Below, piece after piece: positions 13,401 through 25,400 of a DNA stretch of 64,000 nt. Numbering within the stretch: position 1 is the first letter of the stretch; each line of letters opens with the position of its first letter. Where the stretch lies: assembly GCA_964017235.1 (NCBI GenBank), contig OZ024936.1, positions 36,168,040-36,232,039 on the forward strand, written 5' to 3'. The notes under the pieces are model-generated. The model was not told the DNA's origin, made no database searches, and worked only from the letters and a program-made list of their open reading frames with translations. The stretch comes from Sabellastarte sp. h YS-2021. Its lineage: Eukaryota > Annelida > Polychaeta > Sabellida > Sabellidae. The position numbers were made by a program, and so were the translations under genes.

Positions 13401-16400
13401 CTAAAAGTTTTTGCTGTTTCTGTTCATTTATACAAAGTCAATGAGTTGAGTCCTATTCGTGGGAGTTGAGTGTCTGTATTTTTGTATTAGTACATAGGAG
13501 CAGACGGCTGGGTGTATGATGTACAGGGTCATGACATCTACACTGTCAAGTTTGATGATGGCTACAGGTAGTGAACATGTACTGGTAAAATTAAAGACAG
13601 AGAAATACTGTACAGTAGTTCATTTTTCAATTAAAACTGAATTTTGTGAACAAGACATGCATATATTTCTAATGCTAAGGTATGTTTCTATTCTGGTTAA
13701 TGATCAAGTAATACCCGGGGCCTTGTAAACAAACCATTATTTTCAAATATTGGATACTTGCTAAGTTAATAACCAGTATAAATTACACCCCTTTCCTAAT
13801 TTGTAATTTAAGGATGTTGTTTAACAAAGCTTCTTTTCCTTTTTATACTTCATATATGTGTTTTGGGATTTATGATCATTTGAATTAAAATAAAAGGGTT
13901 CTTCAAAAATAGGTAACAAGGATACCGTATATTGTATAATATCATAATCAATTAATGAGATTAATCCATTAATGAGAAATATTAGACCCTTTAAATAAAA
14001 GAAAAACAGTAAGGTGTAGTTTAACTTACTTTACTGTATGGTGAACTGACTCCATTGTAACTAATGATTTAAATATGCAAATATGCATTGTCAAAACATA
14101 AAATAATTTAAAGTAAATATGCAATATTTACGATAATGTTTAATCTAGAAATAACACATTGTATATTGACAAATATGGCCAGGATTTTAATGTGATAGGC
14201 ACTCCTTTGATTTGAATTGACATTGGAGTTATTGCAACAAAACAATGAGGTGGATGTCAAGCTTTTTCAAGATCATATTTGAGACCAATCTATCACATTT
14301 AAATTTTTTATAAACATTAAGAGCAAATATTTTAATGCAGTCTTTACTAACCTCACTCTTCTATGAGAAAAACAAGGAAACTTGTAGAGTACAAACTTTG
14401 GACAAGACAGTCAAGTATTCCCAATACTATGCTTTTACCAAGATACCTCTTTATTTATAATCGGATAGGATGACCATTGAATTCACTGAAAATGGGGCTA
14501 TTGAACTGCAGGTTTTGTGTTTTTTTCTTTCTTTTTTTTGGTTTGCAGAAAATAATCCGGAGTAATAACACAGATAAATGAACACACAACCTCCTTGATG
14601 GGGGTAAATAGCAGCAACAAACTTCAAAAGATTTGTGAATGAATATGTGGTGTTTAACGTTTGTCTGTTTAACATTTGTACAGTTTTCTTTTCAAGATAT
14701 TCCTACTCAGGCAGTGTTCTGGAAAAATATCACGGCAGACCACTCCCCCTTCCTTCTGACAAAGTCCGATTCAAAGTGTAAGTTTTTATTTTTCTATTAA
14801 TATTTTTTACAAAATAGATTTTAATATTCATAATTTAAAAAAAAAAAAAAAAAAAATTTTACTGTTGCATTAGTTTTTTACAAAGTTATTGTGTATTTTG
14901 TCCAGAATAGAATGAATGCGGTTAAATAAATCAATGCTGTACACTCGAGGACAAGAACACTGACACATAAAGTTAATATATTTATGTGTTTAGTTTGGAC
15001 AATTTTTTCACCTAAGAATTTGTTATTCATGCTGTCGTTACAGCGGAGAAATGATAACTGTTACCAGTGATTCCACGAAGTTACAAAAGATACAGACCAG
15101 AGTTCAGGAATTTACTGGCAGAATGCACTTGGTACGTATGCACATGCAGATATACAGTTTTATTAAGCCCCAACTTAGTAACAAGTAGCTGGAAATGAAA
15201 TAAATGGCTGAAACTCTGGTTCATGTTAAGGTCAGAGGTCATGAAGTAAGGTCAAGCTAAGGTATAACATAATATAGAAAGTAGTTTCTCGTTTGACAAA
15301 TTTTATTAACATGTTACTAAGTTCATAATTTGACATAAAATTTAAAAATAACTTTTAATTTACAATGAATAAAATTAATAAGATATCAAATTTTAAAGCA
15401 CAAAGCCCAAGTCCCGGGAGATGATAAACGCCAAAGTAGACAGAGGCTTTCTGTAGATAAGACTATACAGTGGAAATTCTTACCGAGGCTTTCTGTAGAT
15501 AAGACTATACAGTGGAAATTCTCCAGACACAATGAGCCATAATATCCTGAAGTTGCACATTATTGTCAAAAGCCTATGTGGCGCCCAAGCTCCTAAAGGT
15601 TTGAAACTCATGGCCGGGCAGGAAAATTTTAAATGATTAAGGACAATTTTCAAAGCATCCCTAATGGTAGGGTCAATAACGGGAGAAAAATGATGTGCAA
15701 AAAGAGAGCCCTGAGGGTTAAGACCTGTAGACTTTAGAAGATCCTTGATGGCCTTTAATTGATGGCCTGGGCAAAAGAAAGCTGCTTTAAAAAGAGTTGG
15801 ATAATTCAGGTCACATGTTCTAATGATATTCCAGAGTCTGGAGATCAAAAATACCTTTGGGAGAGCAAAGGAACTGTGAGTTAATGGAAATACTCCTGCT
15901 ATAAGCAAGATAAGATGGCAAAGAAAATATGAAACTCCGAAGTTTGGCAAAAGTTTTGACAGATGAAACTTAATTTTTAATAAATCTGGGGGAGTTCCTG
16001 TTAATGTACAAAAATTCTAGAAAGGCTAGAAATGAGTGAACAGCAACTGAAAAGGGAAGATCCATGAGTAAGACAAAAGACAAAAATAAGTCCTGACATG
16101 TGTCAGCTGTGGTGCTCTAGTTCTTGGTCTGTAAGCTTTCTCTGTTCTCATTAAGGCTGCCGAAGCCAAGACTGAAAAACAAGCCCATGGATCCGAAAAT
16201 AATAAACAAAGATCAGGGTCAAAGCTCTGAAGGGGAACTTCACCCATATACAGTGACTCATATACAAGTATCAAGACAAAGCATCAGCAATAATATTATT
16301 CTTACACGAAATATGCCCACTTTTAAAGTCAATGTCATAAGAAGCTGTTAGCAACCATAAGTTTCTAATACAAAGGGCTGAAAACTTCTCCTTGGATTTA

Positions 16401-19400
16401 CTGGTCGTAACCACCTGGACCACGCTTATATTGTCACAGTGAATAACTATAAAAGTTATGTTTCCAAAATTGGCCTCACAACTATGACAATATCAAACAT
16501 TTCTAAATGAGTTATGTTAAGATTGAAGTCTGGTATTTCAAGCACAAGAGTAGCATAAACACTATTTCGCCATTTTGCCCCCTTGCCAGTCAAACAGGCA
16601 TCCAAGAATAAGGTCTTTTGGTCATCGATCAAACCCTTCCTAGTGTCAGTTATTAAAGTGGGGAGAAACCAAATGAACAAATCCAGGTCCTTTTAAAAGT
16701 CTTGAGATAACTGGATCCTGTAAGAATCCAATTCTCTGAAAAGACTGAGAATTTGGTTAACAAAAACCCTCGAAGATTTGTCTGACTTTGGAATATAAAG
16801 CAGCTTCCCCAATAAAGATTGGAAAGCTGTACGTCTCAAGTATTTCTTGTTTCTAACTTTAAGGCATTCTCCATATTTTTTCAAATAATTTATGTGGATG
16901 AATCTCAATACCGAGGCTAGTTAAAGATTCTGTAGGATGTGTGAATTTATCTTGATTAATGGGTACATCCAGATGATCCAATAAGTCACATAACAGCCTG
17001 AGTCATCATATACCGAGGCAATCCCGCCACGTAATCATCAATGTAGCAATGCAAGTTCAGACTGTGCAGTTTCATGATGCACGAAATGGCTTCGGAACAA
17101 AGCTGGAACGCTGCTGTGCCATGGACCCAGTTGAATGCTATTGCTACATCAATGAAGATCAGACCCTTCCATTTTATGCCAGACTTAATACAACCACCTG
17201 GATCCAAACACAAGTTCCAAAAGGCTTGAGCCACATCCACTTTCAACAACTAAGGGTCATCTTTATTCACAATGTCCTTAACAATGTCATCTCTCGAGGT
17301 CAATATAAATAAAAAATCGCTATGATCGAAATTATCTACATGATCATTAACTGATAATCCATGACAATAAGGCAGGTCAAGTATCACTCTTCTCTTATTC
17401 AAATCCTTGGGGTGTGTTTAAAAAGGTGAACAGGGGCCACGGTGGCAGAGTGGTAACACTCTCGCCTCCCACCTCTGAGGCCGGGGTTCGATCCCCGTCA
17501 CGGCCTGAAGTGGGAAAGCTGGTAGTTGCTTGCCGTTGGTCGGCAGTTTACAATACAGAACCCTAATGAACTGTATGTACTGGTTTCCTCTGCCCTTCCA
17601 ACTACCTGTCGTGATATGACCAGTACAGTGTTGAAAGCGACGTAAAACCCCAAATAAATAAATAAATAAAAAGGTGAACAATGCATCTGTTTCGATTTAA
17701 TATCAGTTAAAGGGCCCAACATGGTCCCAAGAGTCACTTTCTTTGCCAAATAACCGTCCACTGCCACAGGATGAGCCAAAGCTGAACAATGATTTGTTAT
17801 ATGTTGATTATGCAACTTATCAGCATCTGTGAGTGACAATTGAAAAACAAATTTTTAAATGATTCAGGATCCACTTATCTGGATAATCCGACAACTGTTC
17901 CTCCCATGCTGCAATATTGAGACAGTGAAATCTGGAAAAGCATAGTTTGGTGGACCAGTATCCCTAATTGCCTGCGAGGTTTCAAGGCATTTATCAACAC
18001 TATCAATAATGATTTCTTGATGGTCTGGTCCTATGAATTGAAATTTTTCAGAAAGAGCATAACCTTGAATTTTCTCTTATTCGAAAAGCCAATATCATCA
18101 TTCTGAAGGTGACTATCAGCCCCCTTCACCATATTATGTTCCATAGGTTCATAACTAGCAAGAGACTGATTAACCCGATCAGCTGTAACCATTCACTTAA
18201 GTAAATCACTGTCTGTTTGGTTATCTTTACAACTATTATCAACCTGGCATTCATGTATCTTGCACAAGTAATCTATAATATTATTCATAAACTGCTCATA
18301 AAAACAAAATTATAGTACTCCTGCAACTGAACATATATACAAAAATCCTCATATATGCTTCCTTGGGGGATAGATGTATTCCCTCATATTTACTGTCAAA
18401 CAGCCTAATATAGCATGAAAAACACGCAAAGTAACGAAAGGAGCACTAACTCCCAATGACTGCACATAGCACATAATCCATCAATATCACGTACAAACTG
18501 AACCCATTTCTATTTCAAATTATCATTGTGTACAAAAATAACTGGTATATAATCACGATTATTGTCAAAACCAAAATTCATTAAACTAACCTTACTGTAC
18601 TGATACTTACTGTAGGTGATAACTCATTCACATCAAAGTGACTCATATTCGGTATCAATGCAACATGTTTTTAATACCAATTCACCAATACATGTGTCAA
18701 TACTATACAATCTATATGTAAAACCAAGAAAGGGACCATGGCCAAGCGGAGAGTGGAGCTATCCTGTTCATATGTATGGTCAACATGTGTTAATAAACAA
18801 TTAGAATTAACAAAAGTGTCTCTTTCATGTTGACAAAGGTCACTAGGTGTAATTGTCATCTGTGGTTTGTTACTATAGCAAACCCCCCTAAATTTGTAGA
18901 ATTATCAACCAAATCACTCTCCTCTGGACCATGATCCCACTTTAAAGCGTCCTGTATCCAGACAGTCCTATTAAGTTTGCTATAATAATTGAATCTATCA
19001 ACATAAAATGTCTTTCTATCATCAATACATAAATTATTGTCTATTACTGTCTCATTTACTGTAGTTCTGGGAGGCCGACCATTGTCCTACCTAGGTGTTG
19101 TGGTTGTCTGTCCGTTTGCCTTTGGTTGCATTTGATCTTTGGATGTTGGAGTAAACGTCCTTGTTTGAAGCCATATGCACATATGTGTTTGTAGTTCCCG
19201 TGATTCAGATCAGTCATACATGTGCCTTCGTTCTAGAATTTACAAATCCTTACCTTCTGTTGTTGTGTTGACTATTAAGCACAGCAATCTGTGAAGCTCC
19301 AATTTTATTGTGGGCCCATTGTGTTTATTGGCCTACAATAAGCGGCCCTTCTCCGTCATTAAAACAGCCCAAGCAGAGCACACAGCTGGCCAAGAAAGAG

Positions 19401-22400
19401 ATGCAGCATCTGTGAGGTCCATAGTTACCTGTGTAAGCACTTGTTTCATCAACCCTGGATTTGAATCAGGTTATTCAGCTGGCCACAGACCCATTGTGCC
19501 AATATGAGGTCATCATAACTGACTTATGACTCTGGGATGTAGCTACAAACCTCTCATTGGGCCATCTTATTTCTGGTTTTGCATTGGTTATTATAATGAC
19601 CAGGAACATTTCTGGGTAAGTCCTTACCTGGAACAAGGCCATGTCTGGTTTGGTCCTCATACTGCGCCAACAGCTTAGACACTGTTGAAGAGACAGTAGG
19701 GATAGCTCTAATAATGATGTCCACAGAAGGTACAATGGCTTCCCTGGTGACTTCTATCATTTCATTATGATGATTCATAGCATCAGGTTTGACGGAATGA
19801 GCACAGCCATTTTAGGAACAATTGCCTATCTGCTGACACATCACTTCCAGTGACAGTCTGCAAGGCTTGACCCTGTGGCCTGTGATGGATGGTAGGTGAA
19901 GAATCCCTTATGGGTTGCGATCCGGGGGGGGGGGGGATATTGAAGTTAATCGTATTCCTAGCCCTAGGTGACTTTACTGGTGTGGAGTTAGCAGTAGCCC
20001 CCCTCTCGATCCTGTCCATTTGTCTGGCTCGATCCTGATTTACAGTCTCCAGATGATTCAAAGCTGCCAAAACCGCCTGATTAGTACCTGATGCAACCAC
20101 CTGTTGTCAGCCAGTAGAATGATTATGCAAGGAAATGCTCACAGTAGCGTTATCCAATCTGTAGCTTGTAAGTAGGAGCCATCAGAACTTGGGATCTTAC
20201 TGACTTTGACTTATTTATGATGGTTTGTTTTGAACTTCGGATAGTTGAAGTTGACACAGAGTCCTTCTTTCCTGTTGTCATAAGTTATTTTCTTCTAGTT
20301 GAAGGCATGATTGTTTGCATGTTATATCACCATTACCATATAAATATCACATAAACTACTAAAATATCACAAGTAAAATTACTTTACTTCATGCAATCAC
20401 TTGCAAATTCAAATGTGAACCCCAAAGGCAGGGGAGAACTCATTGAAATGTAATCTTTCCTCTGATTGGTGTGACATACTAAACAATAAGAATAGAATTA
20501 GGAAGGAAACAACCTAAGGTACATGCGAATTTTTATGCTTAAGATGGTTGTAAACTGACCTGATAAGCTCCTTATCGGGCCATACCCAGCAAACTACCCA
20601 GTAATCATTGAAAACGTTTTTAAATGGTTTAAACATTTACAAAACGTTTTTAAACCCATTAAACCCATCTTTTGGGTTACTAAATGTTTCCAAGTAAACA
20701 ATTACATTGTAATTTTTAAAAAAAATTTTAAACAAATATTTTGGCTAAAAACATTTGTTAAATGTTTATAAAATAAATCAAGAAACTAAGGTTTGACTGG
20801 AAATGTCTTTTAAACATTTATAAAATCGTTCAAGAATTGAGGATTATAGAAATGTTTTTCAAACATTCATCATGAAATGTGTAATAAACTGTAAACAAAC
20901 TTTTAGACAGCATTTGTTTACAATGTTTTGTAAATGTTTGCTGCAAAAATGTTTTATAAACATTTAACAGCAACTTTTTTCCATACTTATTATTTTGAAA
21001 CGTTGTTGAAATGTTTTCTGTCAATTGTTTGGACAACTTCTTTCACAAATACTTGAAGTTCCCTTATTTTTTTAAGAATACTTATAAAACGTTTACCTTC
21101 AAACATTTGCAAACAAAGATGGCAGTGAGCAGCAATACGGAACTTTAAAGGACTTTGTCACAATTAACCCACATGCAATGCCTAAAAGAAAGAATTAAAT
21201 GGGGCCACAATTTTTAAGCCACTCTCTTACAATTTTAGGCATTAAAATAATATTTTCATTGGTGAGCAACCTAAAATACCTAACAATATGTTGAATTTGA
21301 CCTCTGATCCCAATCAAGATAAATATTGCTAAGCACTACAAAAATAGTATTTTTGAGATATTGTAGTGTTCATTTGTAACATTTTTCTAACATTTGTCAT
21401 TAAATGCTTAATAAACGATATTAATGAATTGAATAACCTTCTATTATAAATGGCCTTTGTACCCATAATTTTTAAACCTTTACTAAGTGTTTCCCTCCAC
21501 ACATTTGTAAAGCTAAAAATATATATTTTGGTAGTTCTAATTAATTCTTGATCTCATTACTATGAAATAACAAGTATTTCTGTTAGCTTTTAATTCTGTT
21601 TCACACAGAAGCTGTGATAACTTCACGGTAAGAATTACAAACAAACTGGAATCTTGTCTTGTTACTAGAGATACCATGATAGCGGTTTGAAGAACACGTC
21701 TAATGGTATCCGATCTTCTCCTAATACCTCAAAATTAATCCAGGGGTGGAGGAAGATGGGAAATCGGTTGAGTTCTCATTGAACTTATCAGGATCAAAAT
21801 ACCATCTCATATGCATGTTCTCAGTGGTGCAATGATTGATCACTGATTTTTATTTATATCTGGTTAAATTCAAGTAGAATTAAACTTAACCATCTGCTGA
21901 TGTAATTCTGGTGATTTTCATGTCTTTCAGGCACGAGGAAGTGGAGGGGTTGTTCAGAAGAACACCACCGAGGGTCTGTGTGTAGTAGAATGTTTCAATG
22001 GAGATGTGTAAGTCAAAGATTATTGGATGAGTTTCTATGTTTGCAAACACATTACAACACATCATATTCTGTAAAGTATTTGATGACTAAATACAGAAAA
22101 TGCAACAGGTAACTTTATGTCATGCTGCATACAGGTTCATACCTATATGTTGGTTACATGCCATAAACAATCCTATGTATACTGGTGTTATAGTCGTTTT
22201 TCACTAAAGGTGAAGTGATATATTTCTCTCATGCCATGAACATTACTGAATGGTTTCACGAAGGGGATGCAATAAGTGAACACATACACTGTTTATAGTT
22301 ATCTATATACCTGCTACCTGTATCACTGCAATAGATTCAAAATCACAGATTTCAAACAGGTGGAAATCAGTGAAGGACCATGATCCATTTTTGGCACAAT

Positions 22401-25400
22401 GTCATATACCTCCATAAATAGTGTTGTTGCTGTTGTTGTTTACAAGTTCTCAAAATTCGATTTTTTTTTCAAACGTCAAATTATAATGGCTATACCTCAG
22501 AAAAACAAGTGTTGACAGTGATTTCATATCTAGGTGGAAGTTTCATCCAGATGTACTCACAAAGCGTGATGTGACAGATATTAAACTTGACACTGGTGAT
22601 GTAATTTTCATCAGTCCAAGCAGAGAGTTTGTGAAAAGAGAGATGCAAATGTGTGACTTGGTTTGGCGCACTGAGTATGAAAAGGTAAGGTTGATAAGAT
22701 AAGTAGTTCTTTTTCACTGTTCACATTTACAAATAACTTCAGGAACGATGCTGTTTTGAGTCAAACATTTTCTTCACATTTCTCAAGACATGGGTTCCAA
22801 TCTCAAGATAAGGATGTTTGTAGTTGATATCTATGCCTGATATTTGAATTATGACCAGTTAGTGTTTTCTTCCATCCCACCAACCCCAAGTTACAGTTAG
22901 AGTGTCTTGAAGGAAACATTAATAGCCAGATGCTTTACAGTTGACGTATATCACAAAGCGTTACATCTGCTTTTTTCTCAGTGTCTGGATTCCAGTGGTA
23001 CAGTGGTTCAAGTGATGTCAGCCAGTGTCGTCCAGGTGAAAACAGAAGGCTTGCGACTGCATCTTCCACTAACAGTACTCACTCTGTATGGCAAAAAAGT
23101 ATGTCATTTAAAAAAACACCTTTATTAAAAACAATGCATACCTTAAGATGTGTATAGCTAGATAGATAGATAATCATACTGACAGTGTGGTCTTTACATT
23201 GTGACATATTAATAAGACACAAACAAACACCCAGCCTGGATAGGCTTACGAGTCAGTTTCACTCTTTAAGCATTATAATATACACTGTGTATAATGAATA
23301 GTATATTAATATAGTACTGTAAATTAATATATCACTACTTAATACAGAAAGTACAGAAATGGAAACAAATACACATATCTTTTGTTAGGTAAGAAGTATA
23401 CATTTTCAGAATCCCTAAATATCAACCAAAACTTTGCAACCCTTTTTAAGCTAGCATTATCCATAGTCATCAGTTGAATAAATTTTTCTTCACGATCCAA
23501 ATTCATAAAAATATGCGACACATTGTTACAAATATAAGAGAAAAAATAAGTTCCTTTTGCAGTATAACCATTGCAGTTAAAACCAAAATGTATTTTGTGT
23601 TCAACCTCCTTACTCTTACAAATCGGACAAGTCCTATTTTCCAATTGTTTTAGTTCATATCTACCATTTTAATGAATAATGGCAGTGTTCCAGATCTTAA
23701 TTTAACGAACATTGAGTGTTCATATTTATTGATATTGAGAGTCAATAACTTTCACTTTCCTTGTGTAAATTATACTTAGTGTAAGTTCTCAATTTTGACT
23801 TCCAGCCAAGACTATCTTGCCTTTCAAGGTCACTGATAATGTTAATTTTTTTTTCTCTGCAGCTTTCAGATCCACTATTTGTCCTGAAAGTAAGCTTCCA
23901 TGCATGTTCAGGTCATCTAATGATTTTTCCAATTCTCCACTCCAATTCTCTTTTGAGATATTTTGTAAATCGTACTTAAAAATTAATCAATCTGTCATTA
24001 TACATATTTGTCAGATGATTATAGAACCTTAAAATATTTAAATATATTCTTTATTTTGGCCTTGTCCAACCGGTTTCTCCATTTACAATATCAATTGGAT
24101 TTTTGTTGTTAACACCAAAAAATAACGAACCACCCTAGTTTTGGACCTTCTCAGCTTGCCTAAAGCTTCGAAATCCCCAAATTCCACTTGCATATTCATT
24201 TATTGGGACAACACCAGTGTGATGTATTTGATGAATGCATTAAACCCAATATTCTTAAAACTCTTAGATTTTGAAATTATTCCACCAATGCCCAGCCCCT
24301 AGTCTCTGCAAGTTCCAAGGGACATACTTGATAATCTATAAATTCATTTAAGTGTAATGCCCAAATATTTATATGAACTGACAACATGCAGTTTTGAATT
24401 CCCGACATGAAATCAAAATTGCTTTTTGTATATTGTGAATCAAACGTTGCTTCTTGAAACAATTTGTTTATTCCATGATTGCTTTTTTTTCTCACCAGAA
24501 TATTAAATGAGCAAAATCGTTTCTTGCTGAGGACTTTGCATTTATCGTTCATATTGATTCCAAGAAACAGACATTAATTACATAATAGAATTTCTTAAAC
24601 ACTTCTTAAAACGTTTTTTTTTTTGTTTCTCATATTTTATTGTCTCTGTATTTTGATACAAAAAAGAGAATAACAATAACAGAATAATCAAACAGGAATA
24701 CTTCAATACACTAAATTTACAATGTTGTATATTAGGTTCTATCTACATCAAGTACAAAATTAACCCATAAAATGCAGAGTTATTAAGTGATTAACTGTTT
24801 TCTTCTATGAAATATTGTAAGAAATATAACAGTCATATTTATATGGCATATTATTTTCTTTCTTTAGATTTCTATTTGAATATAATAGGGTTTCTATTTG
24901 TATACAGTAAGGGAATCAATCACTGTATATATGAAAGACCATACATCTGTATAAAGTCGTTCAACTTTTCATTTAACTTGTATGACATCCATAAGCATTG
25001 TATCTTATCTTTAATTAATATAACAAATTCCGAGAAAATAATTCTTTTTGTATTTGACTTTTGTTTGTTTAGGTACCATTTACCAAGTAGAATTAAATAG
25101 TTTATGGTAAAATCAATTTTGTCCCCATCATGAAGATGATTGGTTAATCCAAAAATGATATCACAAACGGTGAATCTTATTTTGACATCTGTTATTTCTT
25201 TTATCCATTTACTAACCTTATCCCAAAAATCTATTGACGCATGACAATAGTAGAGATGGTGTTCCAGAGTATCAATGAAAGTACAGTAATTGCATTTTGT
25301 GTCATGTATTACTTTCCATTTTGCTAAATTGTAGTTGTAGTTCAAAGATCTATTTAGGATCTTATACTGAAATGACTGTAGGTATGGTTCTCTGGTAATA

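Larger units (their letters stand above)
15443..20308 (-). mobile_element. Decayed DIRS-type (tyrosine recombinase) retrotransposon
   Basis: Minus-strand order: an ORF1/gag-like protein starting near 20308, then RT (about 17830-16990), RNase H (about 16680-16400), then a tyrosine-recombinase-like C-terminal region (about 15950-15480). This RT-RH-YR order without an integrase or protease is DIRS-like. Every domain is broken by stops and frameshifts. A SINE splits the RT N-terminus. It sits antisense in the gene 1 intron between exons f and g. Confidence 0.82.

Noticed and set aside
17433..17505. Functional tRNA gene
   Set aside because: A and B boxes are present, but the acceptor ends do not pair properly and the sequence runs on into a SINE body with A-rich tail and target duplication.
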